Virus record (IMG/VR): IMGVR_UViG_3300044845_000779
Span: 1-64,000 of that record
Reading direction: 5' to 3' (one strand)
Length of the DNA: 64,000 bases
Origin: a virus
The notes below the pieces were generated by a model. The model was not told the DNA's origin and made no database searches. It saw only the letters and a list, made by a program, of their open reading frames with translations. Below are positions 55,281-62,931 of this stretch, piece by piece. The translations under genes were made by a program, and so were the position numbers. How positions within the stretch are numbered: position 1 is the first letter of the stretch; each line of letters opens with the position of its first letter.

Positions 55281-55819
55281 GGTTTGACCCCGAAGTTGAA
55301 AGCAATGAGCTGGCAAAATAGGCGGTACTGCGCAAGCGCCTCGGCGTTCCAAGCGTGAGTCTTTTCGATGATTTCGGAAAACTCGTGCACGGTGCCGCTG
55401 AAGCATCCGCAGTTAACCCGTACACCGATCTTTGAGTCGATGTGTGCGGTCGTGAACCGACCGGATGATTTGGCGGGGCCCAAGATCAAGTAGTCGGATG
55501 CGGACTTGATGACTGCATCCCCACCGATAACGGCATTGCTATCGATACAGGCGCCACCAGACACTCGGGCGTTTCCCTCTATGCGGGCAAAACCCCTTAC
55601 ACGAGCGAAGTCACATACCTGAGCGGTATCGGTGACGTAAGCGTTGCCATACACCCACGCGCCCCCATATACCTTGGCGTCACCGGAAACCACAGCTCTT
55701 CCAAAAACATTGGCGTGGCCGTATATGTAGGCTCGGCCTTTTGCTATTGCGTTACCAAATACGGTCGCATTCTTGGCTACTCGGGCTTTGTCTAAGATGT
55801 TTGCTGCGGGCTGTACCAT
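55277..55819 (-). CDS. Left-handed beta-helix (hexapeptide-repeat) protein
   Basis: A 180-residue protein with AAGGAGTCTCAA before ATG 55819. The first 110 residues are hexapeptide-like repeats (KARVAKNATVFGNAIAKGRA, YGHANVFGRAVVSGDAKVY, GNARVSGGACIDSNAV) forming a left-handed beta-helix of about 16 rungs. The C-terminus (SGRFTTAHIDSKIGVRVNCG, HEFSEIIEKTHAWNAEALAQ) is a separate cap. Similar proteins occur in early regions of phages with unknown function. Acetyltransferase activity is possible but no catalytic His is evident. Confidence 0.7.
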   Translation of the reverse strand: MVQPAANILDKARVAKNATVFGNAIAKGRAYIYGHANVFGRAVVSGDAKVYGGAWVYGNAYVTDTAQVCDFARVRGFARIEGNARVSGGACIDSNAVIGGDAVIKSASDYLILGPAKSSGRFTTAHIDSKIGVRVNCGCFSGTVHEFSEIIEKTHAWNAEALAQYRLFCQLIAFNFGVKP

Positions 55820-55837
55820 TTGAGACTCCTTGTCGTT

Positions 55838-58183
55838 TTATTTGAGGTCTTTCTGCGCTTGGGCGAGCCACCCTGACTGGTCCGGGTCGCTCAGATTCCA
55901 GCTAGGCTCGATTTCGATGCCGGTGACTTTCTTGTTCTGGCTGCTCGACCAGATAGCTTTCAGGCGCAGCTTGTGGTGGCCGAGGTACTTGGTGAACTTG
56001 TTGGGTGCGACCGGGATGTTCTCGCCGACCAGGTATCTGAATAGCGTGTGCAGGTCGTCGCGCGAGATCTTTGTGACGCCGTCGATCACGAATGAGCGGA
56101 TCAGGTCTCGATAAGCCAGAGTGAGCGCGTCGCGTGCGTTGACGGTGAAGGTGTTGTTCGATACCACCGGTGCGTTGGTGGGTAGCTGCTCGACAAACCA
56201 TTCCAGGTTGCCGCGCATCAGAGCTTGGGAAACCTCGTCCGCGGCTTGCGTGGAAGTGTCGATCAGGTCTTGCCGCGCGCGTGTGTGCAGGGCAGTCCGG
56301 GCGCGGGTCTCGTCTACGACGAGAGTCATCCAATAGCGGTACAGGTCGGGGACTTCCGCATCGAGCGTGTCCAACCATTGCTGACTTGGTACAGGCAGTC
56401 GTTTGGTCTGGTAGTCGCCCACATTGAACCGTCGGTCGTCACTTGGGACGTCCACCGGGTCGTGCATGTTGGAGGCGAAGATGAAGTTCGAGTAGTTGCG
56501 AACGCGCCGCGACTCGGAGTACATCGCGCGTGAGCTGATGTTGGGCTCGACCATGATGTTCTTGATCTTGGCCATGAGCATGCCGCCCTTGCGCGCGCTC
56601 GAGGTCTGGATCTCGTCCACGAAGACGATGAAGCGGTTTTCCATGTCAGCGGTGAAGTTTTCTTCGAGCTGCTCCATGCGCTTGACGGTCATCAGGTTTT
56701 CGAAGATCGGCAGCAGCACGCGGTTAACCAGCAGGCCTTTGCCTGTGCCCTGCACGCCGTGCCAGACCCATCCGGTGTAGGTGAGCTCGAGCCGTTGGCA
56801 GATGTAAGCCATCCAGTTGTGGAAGTGCTCGACGATCTCGGGCGTGTCGCCCAGCACGTTGGTGATGAGTTCTTGGCAGGTGGGTGGGGGCTCGTCGACT
56901 TGTACATAGTCCATCAACATGATTTTGGAAGGCGAGAAGGTGTTCACCACCCCGGTCTTGAAGTTGATGCGTGCGGGCTCATGCGGCATGAACTCCATGC
57001 GCATGTCAGGCACTGCATCGTTGAGCTCCAGGCCATAGCGTTTAGCGAAGTCCATGACCTGCGCGCGGCTGTTGGTGCGCTTGAGGTCGAGCTCGTCGAC
57101 TGCTTCGTCGTAGTAGCCGGTGAAGTAGCTCGAGGTGTTGAAGTCGCGAAAGGCGAGGTAGATCTTCTGGCTGTCAACGGCAGCGGTCTGTTGCAGCGAG
57201 CGGTAGTAGTCGGGTAGCAGCTCTTCGGTGCGGTAGTTGGGCTCGGATTTGAAGTTGAAGATGAACTCGGCGTTGTCCACTGGGTGGTAGTAGGCCCAGG
57301 AGTCGCCGTCGTTCAGGTTCAGGTACACGAATCCACGTTCTTCTTTGATGCCGGAGACGTACGCGTCGTCAGGCTTGTGCAGGTATTCCACGCCGGCCTT
57401 GATCTTGTACAGGCTTGCCCGGCGCTTGGGCACGTTGGCGGCCACGCGCAGCTCGTTCACGCGTGCGTCGATCAGTGGGCGCAGGGTGAGCGCGCTGGGT
57501 ACGGCCGGCGGCAGGGTGAAGGTCTCGGCTTGTTTTTGTACGTACGCGATGCGCACACCGGCGTACGGGTCGGTGATGTTGGTAAGCACCGGTGGGGCGA
57601 TGTAGATCAGTTTGTCGTTTTGGCACACCGAGACGTCCACCGGCCAGGTGGGTGAGTTCAGGGTTTTGGTGAGCGTCATGGCTGCGCGCAGGATGGGCGT
57701 GGCCAGGTTGAGGTTTTGCAGGTAGAGCTTGAGCTTGGCCGGCACTGTGGGCGTGTCCAGCAGGCAGAAGATGTGGGCCCGAAGCCCGGACTTGGTCGGG
57801 TCGATGCCGGCAGAGGCTGACCACTGCAAGACGTACGAGAGGTATCCCAGGCCGATTGCGGCCATGAAGTCGTCAGGGCTTGAGAAGGGTGCACCGTCCA
57901 GGTCGAACACCAGCAGGCAAGTCGGGGCGTTGGGGTCAGTTGAGCCTGCCCGTGATTCGTCGTGCAGGGCGCGCGAGGGGTTGCCTTTGAGCAGGCACAT
58001 GCCGGCGTTGCCTGCGGCGGTCAGCGCCTTGGCCAGGTCGGGCAAGGTGGCGACAGTCACGGTGGTGCTGGTGAAGGCCCAAGCACGGGGGTAGGAGGTC
58101 GAGGTCAGGGCGCCGGTTGCAGCGTCGCGTGTGAAGGACTTGGAAAGCGGGCCGTCGGATGAGGCGAGGAAGGTCAGTTCCAT
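55838..58183 (-). CDS. Helicase-primase, SF3/D5-like
   Basis: A 781-residue protein, start ATG 58183 (an upstream TTG is the edge of the frame). The N-terminal 330 residues include LLVFDLDGAPFSS and AGIDPTKSGLRAHIFCLLDT, typical of the primase-like domain of phage helicase-primases. The C-terminus has Walker A GVQGTGKG (about residue 470), Walker B FIVFVDEIQ (about 515) and SNFIFASNMHDPVDVPSDDR, the marks of a superfamily 3 / DUF5906-type helicase. It primes and unwinds at the origin, working with the family A polymerase. The AT-rich, hairpin-bearing stretch upstream (58230-58522) is a good origin candidate. Confidence 0.85.
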   Translation of the reverse strand: MELTFLASSDGPLSKSFTRDAATGALTSTSYPRAWAFTSTTVTVATLPDLAKALTAAGNAGMCLLKGNPSRALHDESRAGSTDPNAPTCLLVFDLDGAPFSSPDDFMAAIGLGYLSYVLQWSASAGIDPTKSGLRAHIFCLLDTPTVPAKLKLYLQNLNLATPILRAAMTLTKTLNSPTWPVDVSVCQNDKLIYIAPPVLTNITDPYAGVRIAYVQKQAETFTLPPAVPSALTLRPLIDARVNELRVAANVPKRRASLYKIKAGVEYLHKPDDAYVSGIKEERGFVYLNLNDGDSWAYYHPVDNAEFIFNFKSEPNYRTEELLPDYYRSLQQTAAVDSQKIYLAFRDFNTSSYFTGYYDEAVDELDLKRTNSRAQVMDFAKRYGLELNDAVPDMRMEFMPHEPARINFKTGVVNTFSPSKIMLMDYVQVDEPPPTCQELITNVLGDTPEIVEHFHNWMAYICQRLELTYTGWVWHGVQGTGKGLLVNRVLLPIFENLMTVKRMEQLEENFTADMENRFIVFVDEIQTSSARKGGMLMAKIKNIMVEPNISSRAMYSESRRVRNYSNFIFASNMHDPVDVPSDDRRFNVGDYQTKRLPVPSQQWLDTLDAEVPDLYRYWMTLVVDETRARTALHTRARQDLIDTSTQAADEVSQALMRGNLEWFVEQLPTNAPVVSNNTFTVNARDALTLAYRDLIRSFVIDGVTKISRDDLHTLFRYLVGENIPVAPNKFTKYLGHHKLRLKAIWSSSQNKKVTGIEIEPSWNLSDPDQSGWLAQAQKDLK

Positions 58184-58206
58184 GATTGGACCCAAGGTTG
58201 GGGATC

Positions 58207-58229
58207 AGAGTGTAAGACAGATTGACAGA
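58207..58229 (-). promoter_or_regulatory. TCT octamer repeat site before the primase-helicase
   Basis: Read leftward, TCT triplets end at 58227, 58219, 58215 and 58207 (spacing 8, 4, 8) in GTCTGTCAA, TCTG, TCTTACAC, TCTGATCC. The core AATCTGTCTTAC matches the capsid promoter site at 5547-5557 almost exactly. ATG 58183 follows. Confidence 0.6.
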
Positions 58230-58522
58230 CTGAAAAGCGAGCAAACGTCGCAAGTTTGTGTCAGTCGAAGGCAGTACGAGGGCAGGGCAGGCGGACAGGC
58301 GAGCAGGCGGCTCATCCGAAAGGATTAAAATTCATTCCGGTTTTGCAAAAGTGGAAGGAAAGTCGAAGGCTTGAAAGCCCCTAGGCAAGCCACTCTTCGA
58401 CTTCTTCTACTTATTAGGGCATGCATATATATGTATTAATGAGTGTTAGGGGGGTAACATTTCAAACTTAGAGCTTTTGGAAATCGGTCCGAAGGGTCGA
58501 AGTGGAAGGAAGTCACTGCCCG
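58230..58522. other. Non-coding AT-rich region with hairpin, candidate origin
   Basis: A gene-free stretch upstream of the helicase-primase. GTCGAA-GGCTTG (58362-58373) pairs with CAAGCC (58386-58391) and TTCGAC (58396-58401), leaving an asymmetric bulge. An AT-rich segment (GCATGCATATATATGTATTA) follows at about 58420-58440. AGTGGAAGGAAAGTC and AGTGGAAGGAAGTC lie about 150 bases apart on its flanks, and GTCACTGCCC is repeated in tandem at 58512-58531. Origins are often beside the primase, but this is inference. Confidence 0.35.
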
Positions 58523-59227
58523 TCACTGCCCGTCCCTGGCCTGCACCGGCTCAGCCACCGGCTCGGCCTGCTTTGCGGTCTTTTCTCTTGCAACTTCCCA
58601 CGCTAGCTTTGCAAGCGGCTTGGCGTCCATTTGCCCTGCCGCGAATGCACTATGAAAACCGTGGTTATCCCACCAATCTTCAAACGATTGAAAGTGCCAC
58701 GCCACCGGCTCGGCCTGCTGGAGTGCGGCGCGGAGTGCGGTGATCGTCGCGTCCTGAATCTTTAGCACGGACATCAATCGCTCGACCTCGCCGCCCATCG
58801 GCTCGGCCACCGGCTCAACCACCGGCTCGGCCTGCTGGGGTGCGGTTGTTGAGTAGAGAGGTAGCCAATAGGTAGCGTCCCAATCAGACCCTTTGGGGCT
58901 GTTAGTTTCTCGTCGCAATAGCCCTGTCTCTTTGTGCATCCACGCCACCGGCTCGGCCTGCTCTTTGTAAATGCTCGCCGGGTCAATTCGCTTGTCGCCT
59001 TGCATAATCCCAAGGCCCAACGCGAGTACGTCCTCAAATGTTTGAACCACCGGCTCGGCAATCCGATTCTCAATCTCTCTCCAATACTTCATTGCTGCAT
59101 CTCGACCCTTGAACCAAGTTTTGACCCGCCAGTCGCCTACCCCGTAAGGGCACACTGCGTCGCCGTCGCTGGCGCTGCGCTGCCCTTCTTGGTACACGCG
59201 CATTCTTTCTGCTGCATCTGGACTCAT
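58523..59227 (-). CDS. RMF-like domain fused to EPV-repeat protein
   Basis: A 234-residue protein with ATG 59227 overlapping the upstream stop (ATGA). Residues 8-45 (MRVYQEGQRSASDGDAVCPY then RVKTWFKGRDAA) match the pattern of ribosome modulation factor: a helix, C-P-Y, then W-x-x-G-x-x-A-x. The rest is built of variable segments separated by [Q]AEPV or AEPVA (eight copies), including the segments QAEPVAWMHKETGLLRRE and LPLYSTTAPQQAEPVVEPVA. The N-terminal half may bind ribosome or RNA; the repeat half is of unknown role. Confidence 0.6.
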   Translation of the reverse strand: MSPDAAERMRVYQEGQRSASDGDAVCPYGVGDWRVKTWFKGRDAAMKYWREIENRIAEPVVQTFEDVLALGLGIMQGDKRIDPASIYKEQAEPVAWMHKETGLLRRETNSPKGSDWDATYWLPLYSTTAPQQAEPVVEPVAEPMGGEVERLMSVLKIQDATITALRAALQQAEPVAWHFQSFEDWWDNHGFHSAFAAGQMDAKPLAKLAWEVAREKTAKQAEPVAEPVQARDGQ

Positions 59228-59994
59228 TTGTTTTCTCCTTTCACCGGCTCGGCCTGCTCTTTGTCAACTTTCGGTGCTGACTTTGTCAACGCTTTGTCAA
59301 CCGGCTCGGGCTGCGGGGGTGGGCGTGTGTAGAGCACACGCTCTTGGTATGGCCCGCCCCCGTCTTCGTGGTCGGCGTGTCCGTCATACCATTCCGCGCA
59401 ATGCCGCTTGCGGAACTGCACAACCGGCTCGGCCTGCTGCTTCAGCCAATTAATCTCGACGAGACACACATCCAACTTGCTTAGCTCGGCTTCTGCGGCA
59501 TCAAAAAACGGCTCGGCATCAAGCCAATCCTCCCCTGTCATTGCTAAAGAACAGAAGATCCGCAGTCGCTCCAGCGCATTGCCAGTGTAAGTCTCGACGT
59601 CTTCAGCGATCTCGTTGTAGCGGGTCAGTGCAGACACCGGCTCGGCCTGCTCTTTGTCAACTTTCGGTGCTGACTTTGTCAACGCTTTGTCAACCGGCTC
59701 GGGCTGCTGCGGATCCACGTAATCCCACACCCAGTCAACCCACGCCACTGGCTCGGCCTGCTTCCTCTTGCAATAACCGCGACAGTCACACGACTCATGC
59801 CCGCACGACACCGGCTCGGCCTGCACCGGCTCGGCCTGCTGGGGTGTGACCAGCCCAAGACGTAAAGCCTGCCGCAGAACTTCTTCTACATCACGAGCGC
59901 CGATGCCGCGCCAGACCTCGCATTTATCACCAACGCGCTCGGCTACCGTTTGCAGCCTTTCTTCTGGGAAATTGGCCTGCACCGGCTCGGCCTG
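58538..59994 (-). repeat. Dispersed GCCGAGCCGGT-type repeats coding AEPV
   Basis: At least 15 copies of a 14-17 base sequence (on the + strand ACCGGCTCGGCCTGC or close variants) are scattered irregularly through two neighbouring genes, always in the same reading frame so that they code Q-A-E-P-V. Spacing varies from 0 to about 170 bases. One pair forms a perfect 73-bp direct duplication (59242-59314 and 59635-59707). Confidence 0.85.
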
Positions 59995-60216
59995 TCGCTG
60001 GGAAAGAGCGACGACCTGCTTTGGCGCAGCGCGAAGTGCTGCTTCAAGCAAAGGACGAATTGGCTCGCGGCATGCCATATCGTCGTGCGCGAGATACGCT
60101 GCATTGACCATCTCATCAGTGATTTGCTCGGGCCAGAGCGGTATCGGCGTTGGCCGTTGCAGCATCCAGTACTCAAGTTCAAGGCATCTGAAGTAGTTCA
60201 AACTGTCGGCTCTCAT
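59224..60216 (-). CDS. EPV-repeat protein with cysteine cluster
   Basis: A 330-residue protein starting at ATG 60216, which overlaps the upstream stop (ATGA). The first 75 residues are an ordered helical domain (SLNYFRCLELEYWMLQRPTP, ITDEMVNAAYLAHDDMA). After that come variable segments joined by AEPV or PEPV (nine copies). One segment, CGHESCDCRGYC, has four cysteines and a histidine, a potential zinc site. The VDKALTKSAPKVDKEQAEPV unit is present twice, from the 73-bp duplication. Function unknown. Confidence 0.6.
   Translation of the reverse strand: MRADSLNYFRCLELEYWMLQRPTPIPLWPEQITDEMVNAAYLAHDDMACREPIRPLLEAALRAAPKQVVALSQRQAEPVQANFPEERLQTVAERVGDKCEVWRGIGARDVEEVLRQALRLGLVTPQQAEPVQAEPVSCGHESCDCRGYCKRKQAEPVAWVDWVWDYVDPQQPEPVDKALTKSAPKVDKEQAEPVSALTRYNEIAEDVETYTGNALERLRIFCSLAMTGEDWLDAEPFFDAAEAELSKLDVCLVEINWLKQQAEPVVQFRKRHCAEWYDGHADHEDGGGPYQERVLYTRPPPQPEPVDKALTKSAPKVDKEQAEPVKGENK
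59242..59314. repeat. Perfect 73-bp direct repeat, copy 1 (copy 2 at 59635-59707)
   Basis: All 73 bases of 59242-59314 recur at 59635-59707, 393 bases apart, in the same reading frame of the same gene. The flanking bases differ. The unit begins and ends in the 14-17 base AEPV repeat, suggesting duplication by recombination between those short repeats. Confidence 0.9.
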
Positions 60217-60344
60217 TGCGGTATCTCGATAAGTGTGGGTTTGCACTCGCGTTTCACGGCAAAATCTTCAACAAAATCAGCAGCGACGTAGATCACAAAC
60301 GCGAACAGCAGCAGAAAATATGAAATGTTGTCGATGATTCTCAT
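60213..60344 (-). CDS. Small membrane protein, 43 residues
   Basis: ATG 60344 overlaps the upstream stop (ATGA) and the TGA overlaps ATG 60216 (ATGA). It reads MRIIDNISYFLLLFAFVIYV then AADFVEDFAVKRECKP, one membrane segment with a charged C-terminus. The exact overlap on both sides indicates translational coupling and supports a real gene. Role unknown; perhaps it anchors or couples the EPV-repeat protein encoded next. Confidence 0.55.
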   Translation of the reverse strand: MRIIDNISYFLLLFAFVIYVAADFVEDFAVKRECKPTLIEIPQ

Positions 60345-61003
60345 AGCTTAATCACTTGTTCAGCCTGCTTGGCGTTTCTCTCCCGCAATCTTTCTTCGAC
60401 CAGCAACGCAACGTCCGCTGCGTATTGCCCGTACGGGGCCAGCTCGTCCATGTCTGCGTTGTCCAGCCCAACCCACGCCACTGGCTTGTCCTGTTCTTTG
60501 TAAACTTCCGGCTGGCTGGTTGTTAACCTATCGGCCACAGGAACAGGCTGTTCCAGTACGTGTGCAGCCATTGACAGGGCTTCAATGTCGGTGGCGTCCC
60601 ATTCACCATCAAATTTGGCGATAAGTTGGCGCAGTTGTTGCGCCACCGCTGCCGCTCGCAGGTCAGTTTGTTGTGGCTTGTTTGCGGCTTCGATTTGGTC
60701 GATTCTGGCCGCGGCGCGGATGACGGTTTGAGTGCAGTTATCGCCCCAGGCGAGCCATTGAAATCTGTTAGTGACGACTGCGCCTACAGCCCAGCCGTTT
60801 GTGCTTGGTTTACCCGTAACTGTCATGGTGTGCTTTGCTATCAAACGCTGCGCTTTGAGGTCATCTGCTTCGTTTTGCTGCCAGCGCGACAGAGCGGTTT
60901 CTAGTTTGATAATCATGGCTGTGCGCCCCCCGATGCTTGCGTGGCGCAAGTCGTCTTTGATCCACTTCAGCACGTCTAGGGCGGCTTGCTCGAGTTCGGT
61001 CAT
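60341..61003 (-). CDS. Hypothetical protein with PVAW module
   Basis: A 220-residue protein, start ATG 61003 overlapping the upstream stop (ATGA). Residues 1-100 are helical (MTELEQAALDVLKWIKDDLR, HASIGGRTAMIIKLETALSR). Near the C-terminus is YKEQDKPVAWVGLDNADMDE, clearly related to the EQAEPVAWM modules of the next two genes downstream. The C-terminus ends AKQAEQVIKL. It is the first of three adjacent genes that share this module, and thus the probable source or recipient of shuffling. Function unknown. Confidence 0.55.
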   Translation of the reverse strand: MTELEQAALDVLKWIKDDLRHASIGGRTAMIIKLETALSRWQQNEADDLKAQRLIAKHTMTVTGKPSTNGWAVGAVVTNRFQWLAWGDNCTQTVIRAAARIDQIEAANKPQQTDLRAAAVAQQLRQLIAKFDGEWDATDIEALSMAAHVLEQPVPVADRLTTSQPEVYKEQDKPVAWVGLDNADMDELAPYGQYAADVALLVEERLRERNAKQAEQVIKL

Positions 61004-61389
61004 GCTGGCTCTCCGCTGTCTGTTGATTTCATGGCTGCGCGCGCGATGTCTGAGATCGATCGGCGCAAAGCGGTGGCAGTCATCTCGTCCAGTGCGCGGC
61101 TGTTGCACTTGCCGGGCCCAGTGGTGCCGTATTCAGCCAGCAGCGCAATTTGCTTGAGTGCTTGCTCTTGCGCTTCCACAGGCTGCTTGGTGTACACCTT
61201 GTCGCCTTTTTTGAGCTCGCTTGATCTGAACCCCACCATGTCACCGATCTTGGTTGTGATGGTGTATTCCGCTGTGGTGTGGATGTGCTGGGCCCAGGCG
61301 GCCAGTTGTGCGCGCAGCTCATCGCGTTGGGCGAGTACGCATTCAGGCCTTGTGCAGTAATAACTGCAGCTGTGAATTGAGGTTGTCAT
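61000..61389 (-). CDS. Hypothetical protein, 129 residues
   Basis: Starts at ATG 61389 and overlaps the next gene by ATGA. The opening MTTSIHSCSYYCTRPECVLA has three cysteines in CxxxC-x4-C, with RDELRAQLAAWAQHIHTTAE following. A short ordered part (YTITTKIGDMVGFRSSELKK) and a helical C-terminus come next. The N-terminal cysteine cluster could bind zinc. No family is recognised. Confidence 0.5.
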   Translation of the reverse strand: MTTSIHSCSYYCTRPECVLAQRDELRAQLAAWAQHIHTTAEYTITTKIGDMVGFRSSELKKGDKVYTKQPVEAQEQALKQIALLAEYGTTGPGKCNSRALDEMTATALRRSISDIARAAMKSTDSGEPA

Positions 61390-61391
61390 TT

Positions 61392-61526
61392 TTATCTATC
61401 CATCCATTTGCCGATGGCCATGCCGAGAATAAGGCCCACGATAAACACAATGACGTTTTCAATTTTCATTGTGTTAAAGACCTTGGTGTATTCCATGCAC
61501 AGGCTTGGTATAAAGCTCATATTCAT
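61392..61526 (-). CDS. Small membrane protein
   Basis: The reading frame from ATG 61526 gives 44 residues; a later ATG at 61469 would give 25. The C-terminal half MKIENVIVFIVGLILGMAIG is a strong membrane segment ending KWMDR. Homology is not visible. It ends two bases before ATG 61389 of the next gene, with which it is probably co-translated. The TCT site I lies 62-94 bases upstream. Confidence 0.4.
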   Translation of the reverse strand: MNMSFIPSLCMEYTKVFNTMKIENVIVFIVGLILGMAIGKWMDR

Positions 61527-61553
61527 TTTCAGGTGTCCCACTGTGATCGCCCC

Positions 61554-61569
61554 CCGCCTGATAAGGCGG
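61554..61569. other. Short hairpin between TCT site and small membrane gene
   Basis: CCGCCT (61554-61559) and AGGCGG (61564-61569) form a stem with loop GATA. No U-tract follows in either direction. Its role is unclear. Confidence 0.3.
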
Positions 61570-61587
61570 CGCACGCTCCGACCGTTG

Positions 61588-61620
61588 AGAGTCAGAGCGT
61601 GCGACTGTGAGAGCGTTAGA
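61588..61620 (-). promoter_or_regulatory. TCT octamer repeat site
   Basis: Read leftward, TCT triplets end at 61618, 61610, 61594 and 61588, with TCG at 61602 filling the 8-base lattice (units TCTAACGC, TCTCACAG, TCGCACGC, TCTGAC, TCTC). It straddles the stop of the gene 61616-62626 and precedes the small membrane gene. Confidence 0.5.
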
Positions 61621-62626
61621 CCAGATCGTCAAGCAAATCGGCCGCAGTTGCGGTCGAATTCACCTTTGCGACACCATTGCCGCGGGCGTACGCCCGTTGC
61701 TGCGCTTGCTTGGCATCAGCCAGCACGCCCCTGACCGTCAAGATCTTGGGCTGGTTCAGCCAGTCCTTTGCTTGCATTGCCACCGCATGCAGCGCAGTCG
61801 AGGCACTGATGGCGTCTTCGACCGACATCATCCGATTGGTAAGCAGCTTGGCCGATTTGGCCAGGAGCTTGTCGTGGATGCGTTCAGCAATGCTGAGCTG
61901 TGCGCCGATGGAGAGCGCTACAAAGTCGTCAACGGTGTGGCCGGTGTTGAAGCTGTTGGCTTCGGCCAGAACGTCTTTGGCGGTTTCGCTCCACTTGCTC
62001 GCCGCGGCTTTTGCTTTTGCTTGCGCGTCAGCGACCGCCGTTCTGTACTGGTCCGGGAACCGAGACTTGACGATGTCCAGGCGCGACTTGTCGTCGGTCG
62101 ACAACTGACCTCGGATGTCAGACCAGAAGTCGAGCAGCCCTTTGAGCGACATCGGCAACGAGTACGCGTACGCGGGGTCGGTGGACCCTTCATACAGTGC
62201 GATGCTGCCGTTTGGCACGTCGCGGCACTCGTGCAGCTGGTCATAGAGCGAGTTTCTGATGCCGTCGCAGATGTTGGCCTCCTCGGCGTCGTTGACGCGC
62301 GGTTCGTGCCCGCTTGCGTCTGTGAGGTAGGCCTTGATCGCCTCGCCACGAGTGGCTTCGTCTTGCTCATTGCGCTCATCGAGCGTGGAGCCCGATTCGC
62401 TTGCGCGCTTTTGTGCGTTGATGTGCTTGACCAGGCTCCACATCACTGAATTGGTGAGCGCGTTGCAGCTGATCTTGATCACCTCGACGCGAGTCTCAGT
62501 GTCGGACGGTGCGTCCATCAAATGCGTCAAGAAGTTTGTCGAGAAACTGACCGCGGGTGTGGCGGTGGTTTCGGTTTCGAAGTTCATGGCGGCCATGGTG
62601 CCGGTCGGGATGCGATGCGTTTTCAT
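61616..62626 (-). CDS. Hypothetical early-region protein, 336 residues
   Basis: Starts at ATG 62626 with AAGGATCACTCATA upstream. The sequence begins MKTHRIPTGTMAAMNFETET; residues about 45-75 and 200-320 are helical (ETRVEVIKISCNALTNSVMW, AQAKAKAAASKWSETAKDVL). It has no recognised domain or membrane segment. It is the longest unassigned early gene in the window. Ala-rich C-terminal helices suggest an oligomer. Confidence 0.6.
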   Translation of the reverse strand: MKTHRIPTGTMAAMNFETETTATPAVSFSTNFLTHLMDAPSDTETRVEVIKISCNALTNSVMWSLVKHINAQKRASESGSTLDERNEQDEATRGEAIKAYLTDASGHEPRVNDAEEANICDGIRNSLYDQLHECRDVPNGSIALYEGSTDPAYAYSLPMSLKGLLDFWSDIRGQLSTDDKSRLDIVKSRFPDQYRTAVADAQAKAKAAASKWSETAKDVLAEANSFNTGHTVDDFVALSIGAQLSIAERIHDKLLAKSAKLLTNRMMSVEDAISASTALHAVAMQAKDWLNQPKILTVRGVLADAKQAQQRAYARGNGVAKVNSTATAADLLDDLV

Positions 62627-62663
62627 ATGAGTGATCCTTGAAGTTTTGAGATTTGAGATTGGT

Positions 62664-62849
62664 TTAGCGAATGTTGCGCAGGTTGCGCACGTGCACGAAC
62701 AGGTAAAGCACTTCTGAGTCGGACAGACCCTCCTTCATTAAGCGGTCTCGGTTCTCTTGCAAGAGTTCGAGCCGCAGTTCCGGCGTAAGCAAGTCCATGG
62801 GCTCACGAGCGCCGTGCTCGTTGAACCCATACTCGTCGTCACGAGTCAT
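62664..62849 (-). CDS. Small hypothetical protein, 61 residues
   Basis: Starts at ATG 62849 (AGGAGAAAACC upstream). MTRDDEYGFNEHGAREPMDL is acidic, followed by helices (ELRLELLQENRDRLMKEGLS, SEVLYLFVHVRNLRNIR). The pattern of two helices is like small phage early regulators, but there is no clear match. The upstream open frame lacks a ribosome site. Confidence 0.5.
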   Translation of the reverse strand: MTRDDEYGFNEHGAREPMDLLTPELRLELLQENRDRLMKEGLSDSEVLYLFVHVRNLRNIR

Positions 62850-62931
62850 GGTTTTCTCCTGAAAAGCGGCTAACCAACATGGCCAGCCGTACAAGACAGC
62901 CTGGCCGCCTGGGCGCCAGCACAGGCTTTAA

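Noticed and set aside
58538-59994. The regular repeats considered as a CRISPR array
   Set aside because: Spacing is irregular, repeats are only 14-17 bases, and all lie in frame within two protein genes.
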